Part shown: in pieces, positions 27,936-40,136 of the stretch
Position numbering within the stretch: the first letter of the stretch is position 1
Layout: each line of letters opens with the position of its first letter
Source: Bacteroidales bacterium
GTDB lineage: Bacteria; Bacteroidota; Bacteroidia; Bacteroidales; Tenuifilaceae
NCBI GenBank assembly: GCA_003818205.1
Contig: RPRQ01000009.1
Span: 33,947-97,946 of the forward strand
Direction: 5' to 3'
Length of the DNA stretch: 64,000 bases
The notes under the pieces: model-generated
The model's input: only the letters and a program-made list of their open reading frames with translations
Database searches by the model: none
Told to the model about the DNA's origin: nothing
Position numbers and translations under genes: made by a program

Positions 27936-28889
27936 CTAAAAAATATATTTTGCAATCTTTGCAATATTATCGGATTTACCCATGGTGTAGAAATGAATAG
28001 AAGGAACGCCATTGGCTTTTAACTCCTTAGCCTGTGTTATAGCCCATTCAACTCCCAACTCTTTAACTGCCTTGTTATCTTTACACTTCTCCATTCCTTT
28101 AACCAATTCATGAGGGAGATGTACGTTAAAAATTTTTGGCAGAATACTTAAGTGCTCTTTAATTGAGATAGGCTTAATGCCGGGAATAATCGGAACTTTA
28201 ATGCCAATCTCACGACATTTTTGTTCAAACTCGAAGAACTTTGAGTTGTCAAAGAATAGTTGGGTTACCACATAATCAGCACCTGCATCAACCTTTTCTT
28301 TAAGTCGCTGAAGATCAGAGATGCTATTTGGTGCTTCGGCATGTTTTTCGGGATAACCAGCAACTCCAACGCAGTAATTGGTTGGGTTAGGTTTTTCAAG
28401 CGATTCGTCCTGATATATACCATTATTCATGGCGATTACCTGTTTAACAAGATCAACAGCATATCTATGTCCACCAGATTTTGCCTCAAATTTTCCAACA
28501 ATCTTATCAGCATCGCCTCGAACGACGAGTATGTTATGAATCCCGAGAAAATCGAGGTCAATCAAAGCATCCTCGGTTTCAAGTTGAGTAAACCCACCGC
28601 AGATGATGTGCGGAACAATATCAACCTTGTACTTATGCTGAATGGCAGCAGCAATGCCAACTGTTCCAGGCCTTCTACGTAGCACGGTTGGAATTAAAGA
28701 GCCATTTGGTAAAGGGCGATATACAACTTCCTCACGATGGTACGTAACGTTAATGTAAGCTGGGTTAAACTCCACAAGAGGGTCGATGGTATCGAATATT
28801 GTTTGAAGCGTGCTTCCTTTTAAAGGAGGAAGTAACTCGAATGAGAATAGCGTTGATTTGGCATTATTTATATGATCAATTACTTTCAT
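27936..28889 (-). CDS. metF: 5,10-methylenetetrahydrofolate reductase
   Basis: A 317-residue FAD-dependent TIM-barrel enzyme that makes 5-methyl-THF for MetH. Family motifs: FSFELLPPLKG near the start with the catalytic Glu, NILVVRGDADK (folate/FAD region), and GADYVVTQLFFDNSKFFEF. The C-terminal part (VPIIPGIKPIS) is intact. It is the last gene of the methionine operon, 53 bp after metH; that gap contains four TTTGAAC repeats. Confidence 0.95.
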   Translation of the reverse strand: MKVIDHINNAKSTLFSFELLPPLKGSTLQTIFDTIDPLVEFNPAYINVTYHREEVVYRPLPNGSLIPTVLRRRPGTVGIAAAIQHKYKVDIVPHIICGGFTQLETEDALIDLDFLGIHNILVVRGDADKIVGKFEAKSGGHRYAVDLVKQVIAMNNGIYQDESLEKPNPTNYCVGVAGYPEKHAEAPNSISDLQRLKEKVDAGADYVVTQLFFDNSKFFEFEQKCREIGIKVPIIPGIKPISIKEHLSILPKIFNVHLPHELVKGMEKCKDNKAVKELGVEWAITQAKELKANGVPSIHFYTMGKSDNIAKIAKYIF

Positions 28890-28908
28890 GGGTTTGTCTG
28901 TTATGGGT

Positions 28909-28936
28909 TTTGAACTTTGAACTTTGAACTTTGAAC
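28909..28936. repeat. Four tandem copies of TTTGAAC
   Basis: Perfect 7-bp tandem repeat (28909-28915, 28916-28922, 28923-28929, 28930-28936) in the metH-metF gap. It would be transcribed as GUUCAAA repeats. It is slippage-prone and could vary in copy number between strains. Confidence 0.8.
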
Positions 28937-28942
28937 TTTTTT

Positions 28943-31900
28943 CTACTTATAGTTCAAGTTGCTCGGAATAAACTTTTCAGTCTCCTCAAGGCTCTTCTCA
29001 AGGCGTTTGGCATAATCTCGAACCTGATCGGCACCAACCCTTCCAACGTTAAAGTATCTCGATTTAGGGTGTGAGAAATAGTACCCAGCCACTGAGGCTC
29101 CAGGAACCATTGCCAAATTCTCGGTTAGCCACATTCCCGACTCTTCGTTAACGTTAAGTAATGAGAAAATAAACTCTTTCCCACGATGATCGGGGCATGC
29201 AGGGTAACCAGGGGCAGGTCGAATACCTACGTACTTCTCGTGAAAAATTTCATCGGTATAGAAATTCTCATCGGGGCTATACCCCCAGAACTCCATTCTA
29301 ACCTTTTTATGAAGCAGTTCGGCGAATGCTTCGGCAAGCCTATCGGCAATCACTTTTACCATCAAGGAGCTGTAATCATCACCCTTATCCTGATACCCCT
29401 TCGCTAGCTCATCGGAGTTAAGACCAGCAGTAACCGCGAATAACCCAACCCAATCGCTTTTCTTTGATTCAAGCGGAGCAATAAAATCGGCAAGGCAAAG
29501 ATTAAGCTCGTTATTCTCCTTTTGCTCCTGATTACGTAGCTGAGGGATGGTGGCTAGAACTGACTCTCTACTTTCTTCGTTGTATAAGATAATATCATCA
29601 CCTTGTGATGCAGCAGGAAAAATACCAACAAACCCATTTGCATGCAACTGCTTCTTGCTAATTATTTCATCGAGTAGCACATTGGCTTCATCGTATAGCT
29701 TGCGAGCCTCCTTCCCTTTTACAGGATCGGAGAAAATTGCAGGGAATTTACCATTTATATCCCACGAGAGGAAAAAGAATGTCCAATCGATATACTCCCT
29801 AATCTCATCGAGAGAATAGTCGGTAAGGTTGATAATTCCTGGTCTATTCGGTTTTGGAGGACTGTAAGATGTCCAATCAAATTTAAACGAATTTAGCCTT
29901 GCCTTATCTATTGAAAAATAGGGGATTGAGTTACCCTTATAATTATCCCTTAGTTCCTTATACTCATTTTTAGTTGCCTGAGTAAAATTTTTACGAGTAT
30001 TTTCATTAAGAAGACTGGCTACAACACCGCCCGCTTGCGATGCATCCTTTACATGTACTACAGCATCTGAATAGAATGGGTCGATTTTTAGTGCAGTATG
30101 CAGCTTTGAGGTGGTTGCACCTCCTAGAATCAAAGGGATTTTCAAGCCTCTTCGCTCCATTTCGGTGGCAACATGAGCCATCTCCTCAAGCGATGGAGTG
30201 ATAAGTCCGCTTAACCCAATAATATCAACCTTTTCGTTGATTGCCGTTTCAATTATCTTCTCGGTTGGCACCATAACACCTAGGTCGATAATGGTATATC
30301 CATTACACGAAAGAATAATGCTTACAATATTCTTTCCAATATCGTGCACATCGCCCTTAACAGTGGCAAGTAAGATTTTACCTCTCGATTGTGAAACATT
30401 ACCCTCTAACTTTTCTTTTTCAAGGTAAGGTTGCAGAATGGCTACAGCCGCTTTCATAACCCTCGCGCTCTTTACAACCTGAGGTAGGAACATTCTGCCC
30501 GAGCCAAAAAGGTCGCCAACAATCTTCATCCCGTCCATTAGCGGACCCTCGATAACGGCTAATCCCGATTTTAGATTGGCGTAGGCCTCCTCGGTATCAA
30601 CCTCAATATATTCGGTAATCCCTTTAACCAATGAATGAGATAATCTCTTATCAAAAGTTTCTTCTCTCCATGCCGCTGCGGTTGCAGTGCCTTTCTCTTC
30701 CTCCTGTGTATTCTGAGCATAAGAAAGGAGTCTTTCGGTTGCATCCTTTCTGCGATTGAGGACTAAATCCTCAGTTAACTTTAGTAAATCGGGGTTTATC
30801 TCGGAGTAAACTTGGAGCAAACTAGGGTTAACAATTCCAACATCCATCCCTGCATTGATTGCATGGAAAAGAAATACAGAATGAATAGCCTCACGAACCG
30901 TATTATTTCCGCGGAAAGCAAACGAAAGATTACTTACACCACCGCTAATCTTGACATGTGGAAGATTCTTTTTAATCCATTTGCAGGTTTCGATAAAGCT
31001 AAGCGCATAGGCTGCATGCTCTGACATCCCTGTGCCAATGGCAAGAACATTGGGGTCGATGATAATATCCTCGGGATGAACTCCTGCTTTTTCGGTAAGC
31101 AGTTTATAGCAACGCTCTGCAACTTCAATTCTGCGTGGAGTTGTATCTGCTTGACCCTTCTCATCGAAAAGCATCACAACAACTGATGCACCATAACGCT
31201 GAATTCGCTTTGCATGTTTAAGAAAAGCTTCCTCTCCCTCTTTTAGGCTGATAGAGTTTACAATGGCTTTACCCTGAATACACTTCAATCCTGCCTCGAT
31301 AATCGAAAAACGGGATGAGTCAATCATAAATGGGACACGAACAATATCAGGCTCTGCAGCAAGATAGTTCAAAAAAGTTGTCATGGCCTTCTCCCCTTCA
31401 ATCAGGGCATCGTCCATGCAGATATCAATTACCTGTGCACCATTCTCCACCTGCTCGCGGGCAATGGAAAGCGCCTCCTCATATTTGCCCTCGGCAATCA
31501 GCTTTGCAAATTTTTTCGAACCTGCAACATTAGTCTTCTCACCTATATTAACAAAGTTGGTTTCAGGTCGAATCTCCAAAAGCTCAAGACCGCTTAACCT
31601 TGTATAAACAGGAATTTCAGGTATTCTACGTGGCTTATAATTCTTTGCAAGAATGGCTAACTGCTCAATATGTAGAGGTGTAGTACCGCAGCAACCACCT
31701 ATAATATTTAAGGTTCTTAGTTTGAGCATCTCCTCAACAACAGAAGCCATCTCTTTTGCCGATTGGTCGTACTCGCCCAGCTGATTTGGCAAACCTGCAT
31801 TAGGGTGTGCACTAACATAGAACTTACAAGAATTAGAAAGTTCCTCGATATATGGAAGCAGCTGTTTTGCACCCAAAGCACAATTAAAGCCAACGCTTAG

Positions 31901-32620
31901 CAAAGGGAAATGTGAAACAGAGCAAAGAAACGCTGATAAGGTTTGTCCTGAAAGCGTTCTTCCGCTAGCATCGGTTATTGTGCCCGAAACCATTACAGGA
32001 AGTCGTAATCCCAACTTCTCGAACACCTCATCAATGGCAAAAAGTGCTGCCTTAGCGTTAAGCGTATCGAAAATAGTTTCAACCAACAGAATATCAACTC
32101 CACCCTCAATTAATCCCTCAACCTGCTCGATATATGCCTTGACCAAATCGTCAAAAGTTACCGCTCTATATGCAGGATTTGAAACATCGGGCGAAAGTGA
32201 TGCCGTACGATTGGTTGGACCAATTGAACCTGCTACAAACCTTGGCTTATCAGGATATAATGCTGTAAACTCATCGGTTAAGGTTTTAACTAATCGAGCA
32301 GCAGTAATATTTATCTCCTTGACATATCCTTGGGTATCGTAATCTGCCTGAGAAATTGATGTAGAATTGAAAGTGTTAGTCTCAATGATATCAGCACCAG
32401 CCTCCAAATATGCTCGATGAACACCAGCAACAATCTCGGGTTGAGTAAGAACGAGCAGGTCATTATTACCCTTCAACGATTTTGGGTGATTCTTAAACCG
32501 CTCGCCCCTAAAATTCTCCTCGGTCAAACGATGCCTCTGAAGCATTGTTCCCATTGCCCCATCGAGCACAAGAATTCGTTCCTGAAGAATTTTATCTATT
32601 TTTTGGTTGATATCTTTCAT
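28943..32620 (-). CDS. metH: Cobalamin-dependent methionine synthase
   Basis: A 1225-residue modular enzyme that methylates homocysteine from 5-methyl-THF through B12. Domains in order: homocysteine-binding with zinc Cys motifs ([19 protein letters not shown]), pterin-binding ([16 protein letters not shown]), cap and cobalamin-binding (DVHDIGKNI supplies the cobalt-ligand His), and SAM-dependent reactivation ([12 protein letters not shown]). All four modules are complete. The ATG at 32620 (MKDINQKI) is preferred over one nine codons upstream. No cobalamin riboswitch is evident in the 124-bp gap before it; control probably comes from the operon's SAM riboswitch. Confidence 0.96.
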   Translation of the reverse strand: MKDINQKIDKILQERILVLDGAMGTMLQRHRLTEENFRGERFKNHPKSLKGNNDLLVLTQPEIVAGVHRAYLEAGADIIETNTFNSTSISQADYDTQGYVKEINITAARLVKTLTDEFTALYPDKPRFVAGSIGPTNRTASLSPDVSNPAYRAVTFDDLVKAYIEQVEGLIEGGVDILLVETIFDTLNAKAALFAIDEVFEKLGLRLPVMVSGTITDASGRTLSGQTLSAFLCSVSHFPLLSVGFNCALGAKQLLPYIEELSNSCKFYVSAHPNAGLPNQLGEYDQSAKEMASVVEEMLKLRTLNIIGGCCGTTPLHIEQLAILAKNYKPRRIPEIPVYTRLSGLELLEIRPETNFVNIGEKTNVAGSKKFAKLIAEGKYEEALSIAREQVENGAQVIDICMDDALIEGEKAMTTFLNYLAAEPDIVRVPFMIDSSRFSIIEAGLKCIQGKAIVNSISLKEGEEAFLKHAKRIQRYGASVVVMLFDEKGQADTTPRRIEVAERCYKLLTEKAGVHPEDIIIDPNVLAIGTGMSEHAAYALSFIETCKWIKKNLPHVKISGGVSNLSFAFRGNNTVREAIHSVFLFHAINAGMDVGIVNPSLLQVYSEINPDLLKLTEDLVLNRRKDATERLLSYAQNTQEEEKGTATAAAWREETFDKRLSHSLVKGITEYIEVDTEEAYANLKSGLAVIEGPLMDGMKIVGDLFGSGRMFLPQVVKSARVMKAAVAILQPYLEKEKLEGNVSQSRGKILLATVKGDVHDIGKNIVSIILSCNGYTIIDLGVMVPTEKIIETAINEKVDIIGLSGLITPSLEEMAHVATEMERRGLKIPLILGGATTSKLHTALKIDPFYSDAVVHVKDASQAGGVVASLLNENTRKNFTQATKNEYKELRDNYKGNSIPYFSIDKARLNSFKFDWTSYSPPKPNRPGIINLTDYSLDEIREYIDWTFFFLSWDINGKFPAIFSDPVKGKEARKLYDEANVLLDEIISKKQLHANGFVGIFPAASQGDDIILYNEESRESVLATIPQLRNQEQKENNELNLCLADFIAPLESKKSDWVGLFAVTAGLNSDELAKGYQDKGDDYSSLMVKVIADRLAEAFAELLHKKVRMEFWGYSPDENFYTDEIFHEKYVGIRPAPGYPACPDHRGKEFIFSLLNVNEESGMWLTENLAMVPGASVAGYYFSHPKSRYFNVGRVGADQVRDYAKRLEKSLEETEKFIPSNLNYK

Positions 32621-32661
32621 AGCATCTTTTTTTCTAACTAAACACATTTAACTCTGTTGAG

Positions 32662-32712
32662 CCCTTCGGGGTTCACGCGAAGTTCGCTAAGGATTCGCAA
32701 AGAGCGCAAAGA
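32662..32712. repeat. GCAAAGAG-type repeat in the hom-metH gap
   Basis: Between homoserine dehydrogenase and metH lies a run of related units (TTCGCGAAG, TTCGCTAAGG, ATTCGCAAAG, AGCGCAAAGAG). They resemble the CACAGAG/GCAGAG family and the GCAAAGAACGCAAAG stem near 61.1 kb. A low-complexity CACTTGTCACTTTCAACTTT stretch follows. Confidence 0.5.
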
Positions 32713-32744
32713 GATTTTCACTTGTCACTTTCAACTTTTCACTT

Positions 32745-34004
32745 CTAACTCTCAATATACTCCAATTTACCAGTAAAGGCAATAAATAGGTTCAGTTTTG
32801 GAATCAGGTCTTTTACCTTTAACAGTGATGAAAGTTTAACTTTAGCAATAACCCAACGATGGTCGCGACCATTATACTTCTCAATTATCTCCTCAATACC
32901 AAAAATACTTAGGTCAACGATATCGTGATAACGGATAAATACCTCAACGGTAACATCATCGGTATAAGTTGGGCATGTGAAGTATTTGCGTTTTTTATAC
33001 TCATACCTATAATCGTGGAATCGAGCGGTAATATCGCTTAGCACAGCAGAACCCGTTGGATGTCCACCTGCACCCTTACCAAACATAAACTGTCTTTCGT
33101 AGAATGCTCCCTCAATTACAACACCATTGTACTCGTCCTCTACATTATAAATATAGTCATCGGATGAAACAAAGGTTGGCATTACGAACAGGGTAATTTT
33201 ATCGTTACCCAACTTGGTTAGAGTTGCTACCAACTTAATCTTTAACCCTTTTTCCTTTGCATAACGGATATCGTGAACTGAAAGGTTATGAATTCCATAG
33301 TTGAAGGCATTCTTTGGCTCAACGTAAGTTCCAAAACTATGAACTGTAAGGATTACCAACTTGAATAAAGCATCATGACCCATAACATCAAAAGATGGGT
33401 CACTCTCGGCAAAGCCTAAATCCTGAGCTTTCTTTAATGCTATATTATAGTTCTCGCCATGCTGAAAAATTCTTGAAAGAATAAAGTTCGATGAACCGTT
33501 GAGAATACCCCTTATTGAAAGTAGCAAATCGTTATCGTAATACTCCTCAAGATTACGGATAATAGGTATACTGCCACATGCCGATGCATCATACAGCAAT
33601 GCTGAACCTGTACTCTTCTGAATCTCAATCAGCTCATTAAGGTGATGCGAAATCATGGTCTTGTTGCCCGAAACAACGCTCTTTCCCTGCAATAAAGCGG
33701 CTTTCACAATTCGATAGGAATCTTCAGCGTTATCAATCAGCTCAACAACAAGGTTGATTTCAGGGTCATCGAGAATATCATCAGGATTGGTTGAGAATAT
33801 CTTCTCATTAAGCGAACGCTCCTTAAAAGCATTCTTTATAACAACCTTTTTTATTCGTGCCTTAGTGGTTGGTGAATTCTGAAGAACGTGATATAAACCT
33901 GCACCAACTGTACCAAATCCGAAAAGACCGATTACCTGAGTGGTCTCATTGTATGAAGTTTTTACTTTTTCTTCCACTTTACTAGTTATTTGAAGTGTGT
34001 CCAT
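32745..34004 (-). CDS. hom: Homoserine dehydrogenase
   Basis: A 419-residue NAD(P)-dependent enzyme reducing aspartate semialdehyde to homoserine. The Rossmann start is VIGLFGFGTVGAGLYHVL. The catalytic domain shows VVSGNKTMISHH, GILNGSSNFILSRI and AESDPSFDVMGHDALFKL, which include the conserved Lys/Asp region. The C-terminal about 75 residues are a short ACT-like tail, so feedback regulation is possible. It is 11 bp downstream of metX and commits homoserine to methionine synthesis within this operon. Confidence 0.94.
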   Translation of the reverse strand: MDTLQITSKVEEKVKTSYNETTQVIGLFGFGTVGAGLYHVLQNSPTTKARIKKVVIKNAFKERSLNEKIFSTNPDDILDDPEINLVVELIDNAEDSYRIVKAALLQGKSVVSGNKTMISHHLNELIEIQKSTGSALLYDASACGSIPIIRNLEEYYDNDLLLSIRGILNGSSNFILSRIFQHGENYNIALKKAQDLGFAESDPSFDVMGHDALFKLVILTVHSFGTYVEPKNAFNYGIHNLSVHDIRYAKEKGLKIKLVATLTKLGNDKITLFVMPTFVSSDDYIYNVEDEYNGVVIEGAFYERQFMFGKGAGGHPTGSAVLSDITARFHDYRYEYKKRKYFTCPTYTDDVTVEVFIRYHDIVDLSIFGIEEIIEKYNGRDHRWVIAKVKLSSLLKVKDLIPKLNLFIAFTGKLEYIES

Positions 34005-34015
34005 AATGCTAAAAT

Positions 34016-35035
34016 TTATGAGTTTAAAAATTTCTTAATTATCTGTGTAAGTTGTTCATGCTCAATTAAAAATCCATCGTGACAAAAACTTGAATGAATT
34101 TCAGCATAAACTGCGTTGGGTATTTGAGCTGCTAACTCCTTCTGCTCCTCAATTGGGAAAAGGATATCAGAGTCAATACTAACAACAAGTGTTTTAGCCT
34201 TAATCCGGCTAAGAGCCTTTTCAACACCACCCCTATTTCTTCCCATGTTGTGGGAATCGAGTGATTTTGTAAGTGTATAATAGGTGTAGGCATCAAATCG
34301 ATTAACCAATTTTTCGCCTTGATACGTTTGGTAGGAATCGGCCCTAAATCCATCGATTAAATCGGTAGATTTGTCATGCTGTGTTAGGTTGTAACTACTT
34401 CTACCACGGTAGCTAAGCAGGGCAATACTTCGAGCCGCTTTAAGCCCCTCTTTACCGCCATCAATCTGCCCGTTAACAAAGGTTGAATCGGCAAGTAGCG
34501 ATAGTCGCTGCGATTGACTAATGGCAATTACCCATGGCGATGATTTCGCGGAGCAAACAATCGGGATGATATTTTCAGCGGTTCCAGGGTACATGTACTC
34601 CCACTCCAACAGCTGAAAACCACCAATTGAGCCGCCGATAAGAATCCAAATCTTTTTTATTCCTAGATGCTCTTTTACCTTTTGATGAACCTCAGCCATA
34701 TCACGAATGGTAATCAAGGGGAATGAACGCAGATAAGGTTTCCCTGTATCAGGGTTAATCGACATTGGTCCTGTTGTTCCATAACAAGAACCAAGAAAAT
34801 TAACGCAGATAATTGGGGTTTTATTCGGGTCGAAAAGGAATCCCTCGCCAACCAAGCCAGGCCACCAATCAACAGGGTCGCTATTGGCAGTAAAAGCATG
34901 ACAAACCCAAACAATCTTATTAGGGTTTTTCTCAATATCACCAAAAATATGATACCGAACATTCACCCCTTTAAGGGTTTCACCACATTCGAGCTGTAGG
35001 CTATCTATTTTGATATCGGATTCGGTTACCTTCAT
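34016..35035 (-). CDS. metX: Homoserine O-acetyltransferase
   Basis: A 339-residue alpha/beta hydrolase that acylates homoserine before sulphydrylation. The conserved N-terminal CHAFTANSDPVDWW and GSCYGTTGP are present. Catalytic triad: S136 in GGSIGG, an Asp at about 290 (SIDSDILFP) and H319 in CHDGF. Acetyl rather than succinyl donor is assumed from the family branch and pairing with an O-acetylhomoserine sulphhydrylase. It follows metY after 117 bp of repeat DNA and precedes hom by 11 bp. Confidence 0.94.
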   Translation of the reverse strand: MKVTESDIKIDSLQLECGETLKGVNVRYHIFGDIEKNPNKIVWVCHAFTANSDPVDWWPGLVGEGFLFDPNKTPIICVNFLGSCYGTTGPMSINPDTGKPYLRSFPLITIRDMAEVHQKVKEHLGIKKIWILIGGSIGGFQLLEWEYMYPGTAENIIPIVCSAKSSPWVIAISQSQRLSLLADSTFVNGQIDGGKEGLKAARSIALLSYRGRSSYNLTQHDKSTDLIDGFRADSYQTYQGEKLVNRFDAYTYYTLTKSLDSHNMGRNRGGVEKALSRIKAKTLVVSIDSDILFPIEEQKELAAQIPNAVYAEIHSSFCHDGFLIEHEQLTQIIKKFLNS

Positions 35036-35060
35036 AAATAAAATTCTGTTTATTTGTATT

Positions 35061-36730
<1,670 letters not shown>

Positions 36731-36734
36731 TTAT

Positions 36735-36832
36735 AATTCCCCTTTCGGGGTCAGGTTTTAGCACCTTGCTTTTGGCAGCAGGTTGCTAGAGGTTCTTCGA
36801 GCCTGTTCTCTCCGCTCTTCTCTATAATTCTA
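36735..36832 (-). ncRNA. SAM-I (S-box) riboswitch aptamer
   Basis: Reading the minus strand gives AAGAGCGGAGAGAACAGGCU, then CGAAGAACCUCUAGCAACCU, a short variable stem (GCUGCCAAAAGC), AAGGUGCUAAAACCUGA, and a terminal hairpin CCCCGAAAGGGG. The GCAACC and GGUGCUAA blocks around P3/P4, and the AGAG..GG.GAG. kink-turn region, are the SAM-I consensus. It lies upstream of metY, as expected for methionine biosynthesis control. Boundaries are approximate. Confidence 0.82.
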
Positions 36833-36868
36833 ACCCTTCTTTTGACAGAATGGTCGAAATAAGCGATG

Positions 36869-36876
36869 CAAATATA
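36869..36876 (-). promoter_or_regulatory. -7 box of the methionine operon promoter
   Basis: TATATTTG on the minus strand matches TAnnTTTG and would start transcription about 30 nt before the riboswitch aptamer. The -33 TTTG element is not clear. Confidence 0.5.
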
Positions 36877-36923
36877 AAGAGTTTTTTATAATTTCATACA
36901 TTCGTTTAAAATATTTTTTCATT

Positions 36924-37574
36924 ATGAGATTCAAAGCGATAATTTTCGATATGGATGGAGTGCTTGTGGATAGCGAGCCACTGCACGTTATCATTGAGAC
37001 AGCGATGATAAAGGAGATGGAAATACCATTGAAAAAAGAAATGTACTCAAAATTTGCAGGTACTACAAGTTTGAGTATGTGGAAAACCCTAATTGAAGAA
37101 TTTCATCTAGATAAAAATCCAAATGAACTATCTGCTGAGAGCGATAGACGTTTTGTAGATACTCTATTGAATACTGAGCAGGTTCAGCTTTTTGAGGGAG
37201 TTAGAGAAGTGCTTATCAACCTTTATAATAAAGGAATCCCAATTGCATTGGCCTCATCATCGAGTAGAATGATTGTTGATGCTATTTTGGAAAAATTTAA
37301 CCTAAGGCAATACTTTAGCGCAGTTGTTACGGGTAGTGATATTCAGAACTCAAAACCACACCCTGAGATATTCCTGTTAGCAGCAAAGAAATTAAAAGTA
37401 TCACCCTCTGAAAGTGTTGTGATTGAAGATTCGCCAAATGGAGTCAAGGCTGCTCAATTAGCGGGTATGAACTGTATTGGTTTTGCATCGGAGAAGAATC
37501 ATCATGATATAAGCCATGCAACTTGGATAATTAAGTCGTTTGGGGAGTTTGATTATGAGTTATTTAATCGTTAA
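36924..37574 (+). CDS. HAD-family hydrolase (beta-phosphoglucomutase-like)
   Basis: A 216-residue haloacid-dehalogenase phosphatase. Motif I is FDMDGVLVDSEP (nucleophile D9, acid D11), motif II LASSSSR, motif III around NSKPHPE, motif IV VIEDSPNG. The cap domain after motif I is the C1 helical type (about residues 17-90). Relatives dephosphorylate small sugars or act as beta-phosphoglucomutase; the substrate is not evident. It is divergent from the methionine operon. Confidence 0.9.
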   Translation: MRFKAIIFDMDGVLVDSEPLHVIIETAMIKEMEIPLKKEMYSKFAGTTSLSMWKTLIEEFHLDKNPNELSAESDRRFVDTLLNTEQVQLFEGVREVLINLYNKGIPIALASSSSRMIVDAILEKFNLRQYFSAVVTGSDIQNSKPHPEIFLLAAKKLKVSPSESVVIEDSPNGVKAAQLAGMNCIGFASEKNHHDISHATWIIKSFGEFDYELFNR

Positions 37575-37589
37575 CTAAAAAACTTTGTG

Positions 37590-37672
37590 TTACTTCGTGT
37601 GTACTTTGTGCTCTTTGTGGTTTTAAATTTAACCACTAAGGACACTAAGGATTTCACCAAGTCTCACAAAGG
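37590..37672. repeat. Palindromic CACTAAGG/CACAAAGG-type repeat
   Basis: The gap between the HAD gene and the AlkD-like gene is filled by opposing arms: CTTTGTGCTCTTTGTGGTT and AACCACTAAGGACACTAAGG (two 9-bp units). It is open in the reading frame of the next gene and falsely lengthens it upstream. Confidence 0.6.
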
Positions 37673-37682
37673 ACAAAAAAAT

Positions 37683-38408
37683 ATGACAACAAATCAAAAG
37701 ATAATTAATTCACTAAATGAACTCTCCAACACCAAAAAGGATATCAAATCCCTCGAAAAATTCTTTCAGGTATTCCCTGGGGGTTATGGTGAGGGCGATA
37801 AGTTTATTGGGGTTAGCGTTCCAAATCAACGATTAGTTTCAAAGAAATTCTATAGAGAAGCATCCATTGGCGAACTTGAAACCTTACTCAAAAGTGGAAT
37901 ACATGAGCATCGCTTAACAGCACTATTGATGCTAGTTCTGAAATATCAAAAAACAAAAGTTTTTAATGAACATGAACAAATAGCCTCCCTTTACCTCAAC
38001 AATCTCGATTATGTAAATGGTTGGGATTTAGTCGATTCTTCGGCACATTTAATAGTTGGTGTGTATGTTGTTGAGAGCTCAAAGTACAGTATACTCGATG
38101 AACTTGCAGAAAGCAATCATTTGTGGAAGCAAAGAGTTTCTATAATTGCAACTTACTACCTTATTCGTCAAGGGAATTTTGAGCATACTCTGAGAATCTC
38201 CGAAAAACTGCTACACCATAAGCATGACCTAATCCACAAAGCGGTTGGTTGGATGCTTCGCGAAGTTGGGAATCGCAGTTTAAAAGATGAACTGCCATTT
38301 CTTGATAAATACGCACATTCAATGCCTCGAACCATGCTACGTTATGCCATTGAGAAGTTTGAGCCTGAGCTAAAAGCGAAATATTTGGGGATGAGGAATA
38401 AGGTTTAA
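37683..38408 (+). CDS. AlkD-like DNA alkylation repair protein
   Basis: A 241-residue all-helical HEAT-repeat protein of the AlkD family, which removes positively charged alkylated bases (3mA, 7mG). Motifs: PNQRLVSKKFYREA near 40, VNGWDLVDSSAHLIVG with the catalytic-site Trp/Asp, WKQRVSIIATYYLIRQG, and HKAVGWMLREVGNR at about 186-199. The ATG at 37683 (MTTNQKI) is chosen because upstream in-frame sequence comes from an intergenic repeat. Confidence 0.9.
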   Translation: MTTNQKIINSLNELSNTKKDIKSLEKFFQVFPGGYGEGDKFIGVSVPNQRLVSKKFYREASIGELETLLKSGIHEHRLTALLMLVLKYQKTKVFNEHEQIASLYLNNLDYVNGWDLVDSSAHLIVGVYVVESSKYSILDELAESNHLWKQRVSIIATYYLIRQGNFEHTLRISEKLLHHKHDLIHKAVGWMLREVGNRSLKDELPFLDKYAHSMPRTMLRYAIEKFEPELKAKYLGMRNKV

Positions 38409-38413
38409 ATAAA

Positions 38414-38586
38414 AAATAAACACGGAGACACGGTGAGCACAGAGAATCAAATTCTTTTATAAGTCATGTACAGTTTGATGATTGTCCTACGCGATATATT
38501 TGGCATTTTACAAAAGAGGTTATCGCAATTGTTATTCTTCTGATTATGAAATAAATCTCAGTGCTCTCCGTGTCTCCGTGGTAAAA
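38414..38586. mobile_element. MITE-like palindromic element with about 25-bp inverted ends
   Basis: The left arm (38412-38437: CACGGAG, ACACGGTG, AGCACAGAG) is matched, inverted, by the right arm (about 38561-38586), whose complement reads CACGGAG, ACACGGAG, AGCACTGAG. About 120 bp of AT-rich DNA without a reading frame lies between. It is the clearest long-spaced member of the CACAGAG family and sits between the AlkD-like gene and folC. Confidence 0.65.
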
Positions 38587-38627
38587 AGTAACTATTTTCA
38601 TTAGTTTTGCAATCATTTTCAATCATT

Positions 38628-39917
38628 ATGGACTACCAACAAACCGTCGACTATCTATTCTCCCAACTTCCTGTTTTTCAAAGAATAGGCAAGGCTGCCT
38701 ATAAAGGCGATTTGAATAATACGCTTGCGCTCGATGAGTATTTTAATCATCCACATAGGACATTCAAAACCATACATGTTGCAGGAACCAATGGTAAGGG
38801 AAGTACATCGCATATGTTGGCATCTGTACTTGCCAAGGCAGGTTATAAAGTTGGATTATACACATCGCCTCATCTAAAAGATTTTCGCGAAAGGATACGA
38901 ATAAACGGCATAGTCATTTCTGAGCAAGAAGTTGTTGATTTTGTTGAAAAGCATAAAGTAATATTTGAAAAGGTAAAACCATCATTCTTCGAAATGACTG
39001 TTGCTCTTGCATTCGACTACTTTTCGAGACAGAAGGTTGATATTGCAGTTGTTGAGGTTGGACTAGGCGGAAGACTAGACTCCACAAATATTATCACCCC
39101 TGAACTATCAGTTATCACTAATATCAGCCTCGACCATACCGATTTACTTGGTGATACGCTTGAAGAAATTGCCTTTGAAAAGGCAGGGGTTATTAAACCG
39201 AACATCCCCGTTATCATATCCCAAACACAACCTGAGATAAAGCATGTCTTCTTGGATAAAGCCCAATCTGCTCATTCCCCCATCCTCTTTGCCGATGAGG
39301 TTTACACTGTTTTTAGCGTTGATATTATGAAAATAGGCTACCAAACTTTCAGCCTTCGACGAAAAGATGGGCATACCTTAAAAGATATTCATCTGGACCT
39401 AAACGGAGTTTATCAAAAATACAACCTGCCAGGGGTAATACTTGCCATTGATATTCTTAATCAGAAAGGGTATCATATATCCGAAAAACAGCTCAGGGAT
39501 GGATTGTCCATAACATCTGCATCAACAGGTCTTTTGGGTCGATGGCAAAGACTACAGGATAAACCGCTGATAATATGCGATACAGGTCATAATGTTGGTG
39601 GTATAGCTCATGTGCTGACTCAGCTAAACGTTACCGGAAGGGATAAACTTCATATGGTTATTGGCATGGTTGGCGATAAGAATATTGACGGAGTGTTAAG
39701 CCTTTTACCTAAAGATGCTTATTACTATTTCACAAAAGCCTCTATACCAAGAGCATTGGATGAATTGGTTCTAGCAGATAAGGCTGCTAAATACAATCTT
39801 AATGGAAATACTTTTCCAACGGTAAAAGAGGCTCTTGTGGCTGCAAAAAAAAACGCGAACCCTAACGACTTGATTTTTATCGGAGGTAGCACATTTATTG
39901 TTGCAGAGGTGGTTTAA
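38628..39917 (+). CDS. folC: Folylpolyglutamate synthase / dihydrofolate synthase
   Basis: A 429-residue Mur-ligase-like enzyme that adds glutamate to folates and/or joins dihydropteroate to glutamate. P-loop AGTNGKGSTSHML is near residue 47, VVEVGLGGRLDSTN near 143, and ISLDHTDLLGDTLEEIAFEK follows. C-terminal CDTGHNVGG is intact. ATG 38628 (MDYQQTVDY) is preferred over an upstream TTG. It links functionally to the folate-dependent MetF/MetH operon but is not co-transcribed with it. Confidence 0.93.
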   Translation: MDYQQTVDYLFSQLPVFQRIGKAAYKGDLNNTLALDEYFNHPHRTFKTIHVAGTNGKGSTSHMLASVLAKAGYKVGLYTSPHLKDFRERIRINGIVISEQEVVDFVEKHKVIFEKVKPSFFEMTVALAFDYFSRQKVDIAVVEVGLGGRLDSTNIITPELSVITNISLDHTDLLGDTLEEIAFEKAGVIKPNIPVIISQTQPEIKHVFLDKAQSAHSPILFADEVYTVFSVDIMKIGYQTFSLRRKDGHTLKDIHLDLNGVYQKYNLPGVILAIDILNQKGYHISEKQLRDGLSITSASTGLLGRWQRLQDKPLIICDTGHNVGGIAHVLTQLNVTGRDKLHMVIGMVGDKNIDGVLSLLPKDAYYYFTKASIPRALDELVLADKAAKYNLNGNTFPTVKEALVAAKKNANPNDLIFIGGSTFIVAEVV

Positions 39918-40111
39918 TTTACACTTAACTGTATTGACCATTTTAACAAAAAATTGCCATAGGAGAATCATTGTTCTTAAAACTTGCGGCAATATTATTG
40001 TTGAAACGAGCTCCCCTGGGCTTCACATGGTACTTGAAAAGAATTTTTATCTTTTAAAGAACCCCAAAACCTTGCTAAACTTCTTGGAGGAAAAGGAAAG
40101 TAATTTGCTAT

Positions 40112-40136
40112 TCTCTGCGTCTCCATGGTCATTTGA
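40112..40136. repeat. Single arm of the CACAGAG repeat family
   Basis: CTCTGCGTCTCCATGGT in the 245-bp gap between folC and the GNAT gene is the complement of ACCATGGAGACGCAGAG. It appears to be one arm with no clear partner. The rest of 39918-40162 shows no convincing gene. Confidence 0.45.

Noticed and set aside
28909..28936. Possible CRISPR-like array
   Set aside because: The units are 7 bp with no spacers; a plain tandem repeat.
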